17,310 nt of DNA from Chloroflexota bacterium (GTDB lineage Bacteria > Chloroflexota > Limnocylindria > QHBO01). Of this stretch, positions 1 through 7,215 are shown piece after piece. Made by a program: the position numbers and the translations under genes. The DNA lies in NCBI GenBank assembly GCA_029865285.1, contig JAOUHE010000022.1:1-17310 (forward strand), written 5' to 3'. The notes below the pieces were generated by a model. That model was not told the origin of the DNA and made no database searches. It saw only the letters and a program-made list of their open reading frames with translations. The first letter of the stretch is position 1. The number at the start of each line of letters is the position of its first letter.

Positions 1-794
1 GAGTTCGCCCAGCTGCCGCGGCTCAGCTCGACCCCGTTGACGGTGGCGGTCATCGCCAGGTCATACCCCTTGGCGCTGCGCGCATCGGCCAGTTCGTCGG
101 GCGTCACCAGCCAGGGACCGATGGAGCTGGCGAAGTCCTTGCCCTTGGCCGGGCCCAGGCGCACGGCGGTCTCCTCGCGCTGCAGGTCGCGGGCGCTCCA
201 GTCGTTGAAGACCAGGTAGCCGCCGATCGCCTCCTCGCCGTGGGCGGCGTCCAGGTCGTGGACCGGCGTGTCGATCAAGGCCGCAACCTCCAGCTCGTAG
301 TCGAGCTCCCGTGAGGCGGCCGGGCACCAGACCGGCTCGCCGGGGCCGCGGATCTCCGACACGTTGGAGAAGTAGAAGATCGGCAGCCGGTACCACGCCT
401 CCGGCACGGTGCCACCGCGGCGCTCCCACATCGTCCGCACGTGGCCCTCGAAGGCGTAGAAGTCGCGCAGGGATGGCGGTCGCAGGATGGGTGGGCCGAA
501 ATCGAGGTCGGCGGCGGGGGAGATCGCCTCGTCGTCATCGGTCGCGCGGGCGTAGCCCTCGAGGATCTCGGCCAACGCTCCCACCCGCAGGCCGCGGGCC
601 AGGTGGTCGTCGAGCGTGGTCATCGGCTGGCGGAAGAGCGCCGAGTTGTGGGCGCGTCGCGGATCTTCAACCACCAGACCCTGGCGCGCCTCCTCGAGAA
701 GGAGCCATCGCCGAGCGTCGGGATCGCGGGCGGCGGCCAGCTGCCATGGCGTGCCAGACGGGGCGTCGTGCGGGCGGACATGGGCGATCTTCAT
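1..794 (-). CDS. Fumarylacetoacetate hydrolase family protein (3' end cut by window edge)
   Basis: The reading frame is open from an ATG at 794 to the window edge (264 codons seen, no stop). In fumarylacetoacetase (FAH) terms, the metal ligands and catalytic residues are visible: D111 and H118 in DFYAFEGHV, E167 and E169 in LDYELEV, D198 in NDWSARD with R202 and Q205, and K219 in GPAKGKDF. The FAH family splits fumarylacetoacetate into fumarate and acetoacetate in the cytosol, the last step of tyrosine degradation. The gene starts 12 nt after the dioxygenase stop, and that stop is in the same frame, so no earlier start is possible. No clear Shine-Dalgarno site is seen. The N-terminal part before the catalytic domain looks slightly shorter than in FAH (D111 here against D126 in mammalian FAH). 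Pathway context favours fumarylacetoacetase, but other FAH-fold hydrolases (acylpyruvases, decarboxylases) share these residues. Confidence 0.88.
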   Translation of the reverse strand, partial: MKIAHVRPHDAPSGTPWQLAAARDPDARRWLLLEEARQGLVVEDPRRAHNSALFRQPMTTLDDHLARGLRVGALAEILEGYARATDDDEAISPAADLDFGPPILRPPSLRDFYAFEGHVRTMWERRGGTVPEAWYRLPIFYFSNVSEIRGPGEPVWCPAASRELDYELEVAALIDTPVHDLDAAHGEEAIGGYLVFNDWSARDLQREETAVRLGPAKGKDFASSIGPWLVTPDELADARSAKGYDLAMTATVNGVELSRGSWAN

Positions 795-806
795 CGGTGG
801 GCCGGG

Positions 807-1940
807 CTAGAGGTTGCCGCGCTTCTCCTGCTCGCGCTCGATCGCCTCGAAGAGCGCCTTGAAGTTGCCGACCCCGAAGCCACGCGACCCGTGCCGCTCG
901 ATGATCTCGAAGAAGAAGGTCGGCCGATCCTGGACGGGCTTGGTGAAGATCTGGAGCAGGTAGCCCTCTTCGTCGCGGTCGGCCTCGATGCCGAGCTCCT
1001 CCAGGACGTCCATCGGTACCCCGACGTCGCCGACGCGGTCGGGCAGCGAGGCGTAGTACTCGTGCGGCAGCCCCAGAAACTCCACGCCTCGTGAGCGCAG
1101 GGCGCGGACCGTGCCGACGATGTCCTCGGTGCGCAGGGCGATGTGCTGGGTGCCCGCCTCGAGGTAGTAGTCGAGGAACTCCTGGATCTGGCTCTTGCGC
1201 TTCCCGGCGGCCGGCTCGTTGATCGGGAACTTGATCCGCCCATTCCCGTTCTGCATCACCTTGCTCATCAGGGCGGAGTACTCGGTGTGGATCACCTTGT
1301 CGTCGTAGTGGACCAGCTGGGCGAAGCCGAGCACGTCACGGTAGAAGTCGACGAAGCGGTTCATGTCGCCAAGCGCGACGTTGCCGACACAGTGATCGAC
1401 CTCCAGCAACTGCTGTCCGGTGGCCGCCGCGGCCGGCTTCGTCACCCGGTGGTACCCCGGCGCAAAGGTGCCGGTGTAGTCGCTCCGGTCGACGAACGAG
1501 TGCAGCACCTCGCCGTAGGTATGGATCGCCGAGCGACGCAGGGTGCCCTTCTTGCCGGGGATCTCCCTCGGCTCCATCGCCGAGCGGGCTCCGCGCGCGG
1601 TCGTCTCGCGCCAGGCCGACTCCACGTCGTCGACCGCGAAGGCGATGTCGTGCACTCCGTCGCCATGGCGGCGGACGTGCTCGGCGAGTTCTCCGTCGGG
1701 GGTGAGCGGGGCGGTGAAGACGAAGCGGATCTCGTTCTGCACCATCACGTAGCTGGCGCGGTCGCGGACCCCGGTTTCGAGCCCGGCATAGGCGACGGGG
1801 GTGAAGCCCCACAGGGCCCGATAGTAGGCGGCGGCCTGCTTGGCGTTGCCGACCCAGAACTCGACGTGGTCGATCCCCTTGAGGGGGAGGAAGTCGGCCG
1901 CCGCGCCGGCGGCGGCAGGGCGGGAGATCGTCTCGGTCAT
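807..1940 (-). CDS. hpd: 4-hydroxyphenylpyruvate dioxygenase
   Basis: This 377-residue protein has the family's normal length and the tandem vicinal-oxygen-chelate fold. The first half begins near GIDHVEFWVGN (residue 22). The catalytic half holds the Fe(II) triad: H183 in EVDHCVGN, H266 in TQHIALRTEDI and E345 in FFFEIIERHG. The C-terminal gate helix follows, with GFGVGNFKALFEAIE near 354-368. The enzyme converts 4-hydroxyphenylpyruvate and O2 to homogentisate and CO2. Downstream, 12 nt away, is the FAH-family gene. Homogentisate dioxygenase and maleylacetoacetate isomerase are not in the window. The ATG at 1940 is supported by a TACCAT -10-like hexamer ending 7 nt before it, suggesting a leaderless transcript that covers both genes. 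Confidence 0.97.
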   Translation of the reverse strand: MTETISRPAAAGAAADFLPLKGIDHVEFWVGNAKQAAAYYRALWGFTPVAYAGLETGVRDRASYVMVQNEIRFVFTAPLTPDGELAEHVRRHGDGVHDIAFAVDDVESAWRETTARGARSAMEPREIPGKKGTLRRSAIHTYGEVLHSFVDRSDYTGTFAPGYHRVTKPAAAATGQQLLEVDHCVGNVALGDMNRFVDFYRDVLGFAQLVHYDDKVIHTEYSALMSKVMQNGNGRIKFPINEPAAGKRKSQIQEFLDYYLEAGTQHIALRTEDIVGTVRALRSRGVEFLGLPHEYYASLPDRVGDVGVPMDVLEELGIEADRDEEGYLLQIFTKPVQDRPTFFFEIIERHGSRGFGVGNFKALFEAIEREQEKRGNL

Positions 1941-1947
1941 GGGGCGA

Positions 1948-1953
1948 ATGGTA
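1948..1953 (-). promoter_or_regulatory. -10 element TACCAT of hpd, leaderless type
   Basis: On the minus strand TACCAT is followed by 7 nt and then the hpd ATG, so transcription would begin at or next to the start codon. There is no Shine-Dalgarno sequence in the remaining space. No good -35 was found. Support comes mainly from the repeated arrangement at other unit-leading genes in this window. Confidence 0.6.
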
Positions 1954-1971
1954 CGCGAGCCGTCGAGCGGA

Positions 1972-2706
1972 TCACTCGATCTCGGCGGCCAACGCCACGT
2001 CGATCATGCGCTCCACAGCCGCGTTCAGGTCATTCGGGCTCAGGTAGGTGTGCTCTTGGCTCTCCTCCCCAGAGTCGATGTCGACTACCACGCCGAGGCA
2101 GGCGCCCTGCACGCCGCGTGCGGTCGCCAGGTAGAAGAGGACGCTTGCCTCCATCTCCACCGCCAGCGCCCCCGCGTCGCGCCAGGGGCGAACGTAGTTG
2201 GGGTCGGGGTGGTAGTGGCTGAAGATGTCCAGGGTGGCGATGGGGCCAACGTGGTACGGCACGGTCAACTTGTCGGCAGCATGGACGAGCGCGTGCGTGA
2301 GCGCGAAATCGGCGGCAGGCGCATACGGCTTGCCGCCCATGAACGACTGCGTGGTCCCATCGGTCGGGGTGGCAGCCGTCGCGATGACAAGGTCGCCCAG
2401 GCGGATGTGCGACTGCAGGGCGCCGGTGGTGCCGATTCGGATCAGCTGCCGGGCGCCCAAGCGCAGCAACTCCTCCACAATGATGGCGATGGATGGGCCG
2501 CCCATGCCCGTGGTCTGCACGCTCACCGGGCGCCCGTCGATCGTGCCCGTGTAACCGAGCATTCCGCGGTTGCTGTTGACCAGGCGCGCGGCCGTCAGTC
2601 CGCCGTCGAAACGCGCCGCGACCAGCGTGGCACGGTTCGGATCGCCGGGCAGGAGCACCAGCGGCGCGTAATCGCCCGGCTCGGCATGGAGGTGGATCTG
2701 CTGCAC
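1972..2706 (-). CDS. Nucleoside phosphorylase, DeoD/uridine phosphorylase family
   Basis: The 244-residue protein aligns by eye with hexameric PNP/UP enzymes, which cleave nucleosides with phosphate to base plus (deoxy)ribose-1-phosphate. Visible motifs: IHLHAEPGDYAPLVLLPGDPNR (H-x-x-PGD and GDPxR phosphate-binding segment, R25), R47 in SNRGMLGYTG, TGMGGPS at 67-72, R90 in IRIGTTGAL, and the EMEAS nucleoside-binding segment at 184-188. An Asp at 209 lies near the place where purine-specific DeoD has its catalytic Asp, so purine use is possible, but the segment is too divergent to decide between purine and uridine. The frame is open upstream to 2850, but I chose the GTG at 2706: family homology begins there and a TTGAGC-17 nt-TAGGCT promoter ends 7 nt before it. 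It is divergent from the phosphatase gene at 2780. Confidence 0.87.
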   Translation of the reverse strand: MQQIHLHAEPGDYAPLVLLPGDPNRATLVAARFDGGLTAARLVNSNRGMLGYTGTIDGRPVSVQTTGMGGPSIAIIVEELLRLGARQLIRIGTTGALQSHIRLGDLVIATAATPTDGTTQSFMGGKPYAPAADFALTHALVHAADKLTVPYHVGPIATLDIFSHYHPDPNYVRPWRDAGALAVEMEASVLFYLATARGVQGACLGVVVDIDSGEESQEHTYLSPNDLNAAVERMIDVALAAEIE

Positions 2707-2713
2707 GCCCGTT

Positions 2714-2742
2714 AGCCTAGCGCCCCGAGACGTGCCGCTCAA
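2714..2742 (-). promoter_or_regulatory. Promoter of the nucleoside phosphorylase (TTGAGC-N17-TAGGCT)
   Basis: On the minus strand, a -35-like TTGAGC (2737-2742) is separated by 17 nt from TAGGCT (2714-2719). Seven nt then separate it from the GTG at 2706. This is the most complete promoter in the window and supports both the GTG start and a leaderless message. Confidence 0.65.
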
Positions 2743-2766
2743 TCGGCCGGGTGCGCGGCGGTCGGC

Positions 2767-2772
2767 TACGAT
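2767..2772 (+). promoter_or_regulatory. -10 element TACGAT of the IMPase-family gene, leaderless type
   Basis: TACGAT is followed by 7 nt (CGCCGGG) and the ATG at 2780. No Shine-Dalgarno site can fit if transcription starts where a sigma-70-type -10 predicts. The expected -35 region overlaps the divergent promoter's -35, so the two promoters lie back to back within about 70 bp. Confidence 0.6.
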
Positions 2773-2779
2773 CGCCGGG

Positions 2780-3631
2780 ATGACCGATCCCCACGCCGGC
2801 GACCTCGCCTTCGCCATCGACCTCGCCCGGCGCGCCGGTGGCCTGCTCACCGCGAGCTATGAGAAGGTCGTCCAGGTCGACCGCAAGAGCCGCCGCGACG
2901 TGGTCACGGAGGTCGACTACCAGAGCGAGGCGCTCGTCATCGAGGCGATCCGCGACCGGTTTCCGGACGATGCGATCCTGGCGGAGGAGTCGGGGCACCA
3001 CGCGGCCGGTGGCGGCACCGATGGCACAGCCATGGCTGGGCGCCGCGCGAAGGCAGCGCGCAGGTGGGTGATCGACCCGCTCGACGGGACGGTGAATTAC
3101 GCGAACGGGATCCCCTACTTCTGCGTATCGATCGGGCTTGTCGAGGAGGGGCGACCGGTCGTCGGCGTCGTGCTGGACCCGCTGCGCGACGACTGCTACG
3201 CGGCGACCGCCGCGGGCCCCGCGCAGCTGAACGGTCACACCGTGACGGCGTCCGACAAGGGCGCGCTCGGCGACTTCGTGGTCAGCCTGGCGATCATCGG
3301 ACGCGGCGGGATCGCCCGCGAACGACGCATCGCGCACGAGATCCGCATCCCGCGGCGAATGGGGAGTGCGGCGCTGGCGCTGGCGTCGGTGGCATCGGGG
3401 CGGTTCGATGCGTTCATCGGGAACGGCGGGCTGTCGCTGTGGGACGTCGCCGCCGCCGGCCTGATCGCGGAGCGCGGCGGGGCGACGGTCACGAGCCTCC
3501 GCGGTGGCCCCTGGTGGGACGAGGGTCGCATGGGTCCCAGCCTGAGCATCGTGGCGGCCCCCGCCCCGCACCACGCCGAGCTGCTCGCCCTGCTCCGCGC
3601 CGCAAAGACCACCGTCGAATCTCGCCGCTAG
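2780..3631 (+). CDS. Inositol monophosphatase family phosphatase
   Basis: This 283-residue protein belongs to the Mg2+/Li+-sensitive phosphatase family. Metal-binding signatures are visible: AEES with E69-E70, the DPLDGT motif at 99-104 in WVIDPLDGTVNYANGIP, and WDVAAAGLIAERGG at 221-234 with D222. The family dephosphorylates inositol-1-phosphate, and members also act on histidinol phosphate, PAP, NADP or fructose-1,6-bisphosphate. Sequence alone does not fix the substrate. An insertion rich in Gly, Ala and Arg (about residues 73-94) separates the EE motif from DPLDGT, longer than the few residues usual there. An upstream in-frame ATG at 2732 is unlikely, because homology and the TACGAT element both point to 2780. 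The gene is convergent with the Nudix gene, 12 nt apart. Confidence 0.9.
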   Translation: MTDPHAGDLAFAIDLARRAGGLLTASYEKVVQVDRKSRRDVVTEVDYQSEALVIEAIRDRFPDDAILAEESGHHAAGGGTDGTAMAGRRAKAARRWVIDPLDGTVNYANGIPYFCVSIGLVEEGRPVVGVVLDPLRDDCYAATAAGPAQLNGHTVTASDKGALGDFVVSLAIIGRGGIARERRIAHEIRIPRRMGSAALALASVASGRFDAFIGNGGLSLWDVAAAGLIAERGGATVTSLRGGPWWDEGRMGPSLSIVAAPAPHHAELLALLRAAKTTVESRR

Positions 3632-3643
3632 GCCGTCGGCCGG

Positions 3644-4321
3644 CTATTCCTCGCTTGGAATCCCCGCCTCGAGCAACACGGCGGCAAACATCGCCAGGGT
3701 GCGAGCGGTGGCGCCCCAGATGCGGTGGCCCTGCCATCGGTACACCCCGGCTCGCAGCAGCCACCCGGGACCCTCTATCAGCTCCTCGCCGACCAGGTCA
3801 TCGGTCAACAGGTGGCGGAGGGGCAGCTCCAGGATCTCTGCCACTTCGTCGGTATGCGGTGTGAGCGGCGGTCGGCGCGCGGCGGTTCCGACGAACGGCC
3901 GCAGTTCGAAGTTGCTGACCGGGATCCAGACCTCGTCGAGGATGCCGGCGATGCGCACGCTGGCCGGGTCCACGCCCACCTCTTCCCAGGCTTCGCGGAG
4001 CGCAGCCGCCTCGTGGGAGGCATCTCCGGGGTCCACCGTACCGCCGGGAAGCGAGATCTCGCCGGCGTGGGCTCGCAGGTCGGCGTGGCGGACGGTCAGC
4101 GCTACGGTCAGCTCACCGGAGGTGGCGGGGTAGACCAGCAGCAGCGTTGCGGCCGGGCGCGCCGGAGGAAACGCCGAGCGGTCGTAGCGCTCCACCTGGG
4201 CTCGGTCGGTCAAGCCGCGCGGCGAGAAGCGGGGATCCGCCGCGATCGGTCGCGCGGCATTTCGCAGCGCCTCTGCGATAGCCGCCTCCCATCCGTCTCG
4301 TCCGCGTAAGATTCCGTCCAT
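3644..4321 (-). CDS. Nudix hydrolase, CoA pyrophosphatase (NudL/UPF0035) type
   Basis: The 225-residue protein has the UPF0035 signature ahead of the Nudix box: LTVRHADLRAHAGEISLPGG at about 75-94. This is the hallmark of CoA pyrophosphatases, which cut CoA and derivatives to 4'-phosphopantetheine and 3',5'-ADP. The Nudix helix continues as ALREAWEEVGV (107-117), with the metal ligands E113 and E114 in REAWEEVG. The first Glu of the general Nudix consensus is D100 here, a change typical of this subfamily. The start ATG at 4321 has a GGAG-like site about 7 nt upstream. This ATG overlaps the ATG of the divergent gene by two bases within one CATG. The CoA link fits a neighbourhood of acyl-CoA degradation, though housekeeping is equally likely. 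Confidence 0.88.
   Translation of the reverse strand: MDGILRGRDGWEAAIAEALRNAARPIAADPRFSPRGLTDRAQVERYDRSAFPPARPAATLLLVYPATSGELTVALTVRHADLRAHAGEISLPGGTVDPGDASHEAAALREAWEEVGVDPASVRIAGILDEVWIPVSNFELRPFVGTAARRPPLTPHTDEVAEILELPLRHLLTDDLVGEELIEGPGWLLRAGVYRWQGHRIWGATARTLAMFAAVLLEAGIPSEE
4307..4312 (+). promoter_or_regulatory. -10 element TAAGAT of the 148-aa gene, leaderless type
   Basis: TAAGAT is followed by 7 nt and the ATG at 4320. The element lies inside codons 4-6 of the divergent Nudix gene, so the promoter is embedded in coding sequence. No convincing -35 was found. Confidence 0.55.
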
Positions 4322-4766
4322 GTCATCTCCGCCAGGCTCCGATCGGAACGCCCAGGCCCGCGCCGCGCTCTATCGATCGCGCGTCCTGGTGAACCGCACG
4401 CCGCACTTCACCACGCGAGGGCGCCGCGAGGCAAATCGCGCACTCGACCTGCTCGACGCGCAGCTCGGGCTCAACCAGGTGAACGTGGCCGAGGCGGCGC
4501 GCGGGATCGAGCTGCTCGTGCGCTCACACTCGTCGCTCGCGTTCAGCCTCCTTCGGGACGCCGGGTTCGTGGACCGCTTCGGTGCGGCGCTGCGCCACCT
4601 TGGGTTGCGCGGGATCGAGCAGCGCCTCGACGAGGTCGTCCACTCGGTCATGGCCGAGCCGATCCCGGGGCCGATCCGAGGACGCCGGCATCGCGACGAC
4701 CTGCCGCCCCTCGAGCGAACCGACGCGGACGGCAACCCGCTGCCGCCTCCGCCCGGCTTCTACTGA
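4320..4766 (+). CDS. Hypothetical protein, 148 aa, predicted helical
   Basis: I do not recognise this family. The protein is basic near the N-terminus (Arg-rich, residues 9-44, including TTRGRREANRALDLL). A middle part of about 40-110 looks amphipathic-helical, with Leu, Ala and Glu/Arg spacing. The tail is Pro/Arg-rich and ends PPPPGFY. There is no signal peptide, membrane segment or cysteine. Reality as a gene is supported by codon pattern, the absence of a better frame, and a TAAGAT element 7 nt before the ATG. It is divergent from the Nudix gene with overlapping start codons and convergent with the ECF ATPase gene, 6 nt apart. Confidence 0.7.
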   Translation: MSSPPGSDRNAQARAALYRSRVLVNRTPHFTTRGRREANRALDLLDAQLGLNQVNVAEAARGIELLVRSHSSLAFSLLRDAGFVDRFGAALRHLGLRGIEQRLDEVVHSVMAEPIPGPIRGRRHRDDLPPLERTDADGNPLPPPPGFY

Positions 4767-4772
4767 GCGCGG

Positions 4773-5585
4773 CTACCCGGCCCGAACGAGCGCGCTGATC
4801 AGCGAGCCGTCGGTCGGCGTTGATCCCAGGCCGAGCCGCTCGCCCACCCGTGCGGCCATCGGCGGCTCCAGGTAGGTCGAGCGCAGCATCTCCCACGAAG
4901 AAGCCGCAAAGACCGATGCGGGCGGCCCGTCTCCGACGATCCGCCCGGCGCTCATCACCACCACCCGGTCGAACGAGCCGGCCACGAACTCCATATCGTG
5001 GCTGATGGCGACCACGGTGCGTCCCTCGGCGTGGGCCGCGTCGATCACGCCACGAACGGTCGCCACGCCGCGTTCGTCCTGCCCGGTGGTGGGCTCGTCC
5101 AGGACCAGGATGGGGGTGCGCATCGCCAGGATGGACGCCAGTGCCAGGAGCTTCCGACGTGAGGCGCCGAGGTCGTACGGGTTGGTGCGCGCCTCGTTCG
5201 AGAGCCCGACGGCAGTGAGCGCCTCGTCCACGGCGCTGCGCAGCTCCGCGCCCCGCATTCCCAGGTTGCGCGGACCGAATTCCACCTCGGCCGCCACCGA
5301 TCCGGCGAAGATCTGACGGTCCGGATCCTGGAAGACGAGCCCGACGCTGCGCGCCAGTTCGGCAACCCGCAGGGGGGCCGTGTCTCGGCCGTCCAGCGAC
5401 ACGCGACCGCTCGTCGGCCGGAGCAGCCCGTTCAGATGCCGTACCAGCGTCGTCTTGCCGCTGCCGTTCTGGCCGACCAGCGCCACCCGCTCTCCGGCCA
5501 AAACACGCAGCGAGACTCCATCCAGGGCGCGGACGGCGCCCCGCTCATAGACGTGCACCACCGACTCCATCGCGAGGTCTGGCAT
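4773..5585 (-). CDS. ecfA: ECF transporter ATPase (second EcfA), non-canonical signature motif
   Basis: This 270-residue ABC ATPase powers an energy-coupling-factor vitamin/metabolite importer from the cytosolic face. Visible motifs: Walker A GQNGSGKT (38-45), Q-loop VFQDPDRQ (Q86), Walker B ILVLDE (159-164) with catalytic E164, and H-loop ISHD with H196. The ABC signature, usually LSGGQ, is LGASR at 139-143 within PYDLGASRRKLLALAS. Related degenerate signatures occur in one of the two ATPases of some ECF pairs. Its ATG overlaps the upstream ATPase stop by one base (TGATG), indicating translational coupling. A GGAGG lies 10 nt upstream. It is the last gene of the transporter operon. Confidence 0.93.
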   Translation of the reverse strand: MPDLAMESVVHVYERGAVRALDGVSLRVLAGERVALVGQNGSGKTTLVRHLNGLLRPTSGRVSLDGRDTAPLRVAELARSVGLVFQDPDRQIFAGSVAAEVEFGPRNLGMRGAELRSAVDEALTAVGLSNEARTNPYDLGASRRKLLALASILAMRTPILVLDEPTTGQDERGVATVRGVIDAAHAEGRTVVAISHDMEFVAGSFDRVVVMSAGRIVGDGPPASVFAASSWEMLRSTYLEPPMAARVGERLGLGSTPTDGSLISALVRAG

Positions 5586-6415
5586 CAGGCGGTCGCCTCC
5601 ATCGCGAGCGCGCCGTCGAGGTGCGCCAGGGCCTCTGGACCGGGGCCAGCCGCGCCAGCCAGGCTTCGAAGCCGAACCGATGCCGGGGCGGCCACGCCCA
5701 GTTCGGCGAGCCTCGCATCGCCCAGCACCTCGAAGGCGGGGCCGTCGAGCGCCACGCGTCCGGCGTCGAGGGCCACCACGCGGTCGCAGATGGACGCCAG
5801 GAGATCGGTCTTCTGCTCGGCGACGAGGATCGATGCGCCGTCCAACGCCAGGCGCGCGAGCGCCTCGGCGACCAGCCGCGTTCCGGCGGGATCGAGCTGC
5901 GCGGTAGGCTCGTCGAGGACGAGGTGCGCGGGCCGCAGTGCGAGCAGGCCGGACATCGCCACGAGCTGCTGCTGCCCGCCGGAGAGGAGCGCAGGTTCAC
6001 GCTCCGCGAGATCGCTGATCTTCAGGGCGCCGAGTGCCGCCTCGGTTCGATCGATCACCTCGGAACGCGAGAAGCCGAGGTTCATCGGTCCGAAGGCGAC
6101 CTCCTCGTAGACCGTGCCGGCCACCCCGGAAAGCTGTGTGGCGGGGTTCGCGAAGGCGATCCCCACCTGACCGGCCAGCTCATGGATCGTCAGCGGGGCA
6201 ACGTCCGTCCCGTCGATCAGGATCCGCCCCTTGAGCGTCCCGCGAACCGTGCGAGGAGCGAGCCCGGCGGCGACGAGGCAGAGGGTCGTCTTGCCCGCCT
6301 CCGAGGCACCCACCAGGCCGACCACCTCGCCACTGCCGATCACTAGGCTCACGTCCTGAAGTGACGGTCGTGCCGCGCCCGCGTAGCGGTAGGTGACCAA
6401 CTCGAAGGTCAGCAT
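5585..6415 (-). CDS. ecfA: ECF transporter ATPase (first EcfA), altered Q-loop and H-loop
   Basis: This 276-residue ABC ATPase pairs with the adjacent EcfA. Walker A is GASEAGKT (36-43), the signature is a textbook LSGGQ (144-148), and Walker B is HLVLDE (164-169) with E169. Two usually conserved residues are changed: the Q-loop reads FANPATQ with A89 where Gln is normal, and the H-loop reads VAEQKTD with Q201 where His is normal. The frame is open upstream to 6655, but that part reads as low-complexity sequence overlapping EcfT. I chose the ATG at 6415, where homology begins (MLTFELVTYRY) and which overlaps the EcfT stop as TGATG. Confidence 0.92.
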   Translation of the reverse strand: MLTFELVTYRYAGAARPSLQDVSLVIGSGEVVGLVGASEAGKTTLCLVAAGLAPRTVRGTLKGRILIDGTDVAPLTIHELAGQVGIAFANPATQLSGVAGTVYEEVAFGPMNLGFSRSEVIDRTEAALGALKISDLAEREPALLSGGQQQLVAMSGLLALRPAHLVLDEPTAQLDPAGTRLVAEALARLALDGASILVAEQKTDLLASICDRVVALDAGRVALDGPAFEVLGDARLAELGVAAPASVRLRSLAGAAGPGPEALAHLDGALAMEATA

Positions 6416-7215
6416 CAGCCCAGCCACCCGAGCCAGCCGGAGGCGCGCGCCACCAGGGCAAGCGGGATCGCCGCGACCAACAACCAGCGTGCCGCGGCCT
6501 GGCGGCTTGAGTCCGGCGGATGCCAGAGCAGGGTGCGCCGTCCGGGCCGCGTGAAGCCACGCGCTTCCAGCGCCATCGTGCGCTCCTCGACCTCGGTGAT
6601 CGATCCGAGGAGGACCGGACCGGCCAGCGGCAGCACTCCGCGCAGGCGGCGCCACAGCGACCCCTCCGTATCGAGCCCGCGCGCCCGCTGGGCGGCGGTG
6701 ATGGCGACGGCCCGCTCGACGAGTGCCGGCACGGTCTGCACAGCCGCGAGCACGACGAACGCGATACGTGGCGAGACCCCGCGTCGCTCGAGGTCGAGGA
6801 CGAGGTCTCCCGCCGGCGTGGTCAGATAGAAGAGGGTGATGGCGCCACTGATGGCACCGATGCGCGCGAGCGTCTCAAGGGCAAAGGCGAGTCCTTCGGA
6901 GGTCGCTCGCACAGGCCCGATCGCGAAGAGAATCTCGCGACCTGCGGGGTAGAAGAACAGGTTGATGACGAGCACGCTGATTGCGATCGGCAGCGTCAGG
7001 AGCAGCGCGGTTCGCAACAGCCGACCGGCGATGCCGGCCAGGGCGGCCGGCAGCAGCACGGCCCCCACCGTCAGCAGCGCCGGACCCCAGATCCCGCCGA
7101 GCGTGATGGCCAGCGCGGTGCTGACCACCGCGAGCGCCACCTTGGTGAGCGGGTTGAGCCGGTGGACGGCGCTCGGCCCCGGCCTTCCCAGAAACGATGG
7201 CAGGCGATCGGTCAG
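6415..7215 (-). CDS. ecfT: ECF transporter transmembrane coupling protein EcfT, CTG start
   Basis: EcfT is the membrane scaffold that transmits ATPase movement to the substrate-binding S component. The hallmark N-terminal segment HRLNPLTK (residues 18-25), several hydrophobic helices and both Ala-Arg-Gly coupling motifs are present: ARG at 178-180 (AQRARGLDTEG) and at 218-220 (LEARGFTRPG). The only ATG/GTG/TTG candidate starts at 7140 or later and would delete HRLNPLTK. Upstream of it in frame, only CTG codons occur before the stop at 7240-7242. The best start is the CTG at 7213-7215, which overlaps the S-component stop as CTGA and lies 7 nt after a strong GAGGAGG. This gives 266 residues, normal for the family. 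A second CTG at 7203 is the alternative. Confidence 0.9.
   Translation of the reverse strand: MTDRLPSFLGRPGPSAVHRLNPLTKVALAVVSTALAITLGGIWGPALLTVGAVLLPAALAGIAGRLLRTALLLTLPIAISVLVINLFFYPAGREILFAIGPVRATSEGLAFALETLARIGAISGAITLFYLTTPAGDLVLDLERRGVSPRIAFVVLAAVQTVPALVERAVAITAAQRARGLDTEGSLWRRLRGVLPLAGPVLLGSITEVEERTMALEARGFTRPGRRTLLWHPPDSSRQAAARWLLVAAIPLALVARASGWLGWLG

Noticed and set aside
2707..2850. Longer N-terminus of the nucleoside phosphorylase starting at 2850
   Set aside because: The extra residues are Arg/Ala-rich, overlap the divergent phosphatase gene and its promoter, and family homology begins at the GTG at 2706.
6416..6655. 80-residue N-terminal extension of the first EcfA
   Set aside because: It overlaps EcfT entirely, reads as low-complexity sequence, and ATPase homology begins at the ATG at 6415, which forms a TGATG junction.
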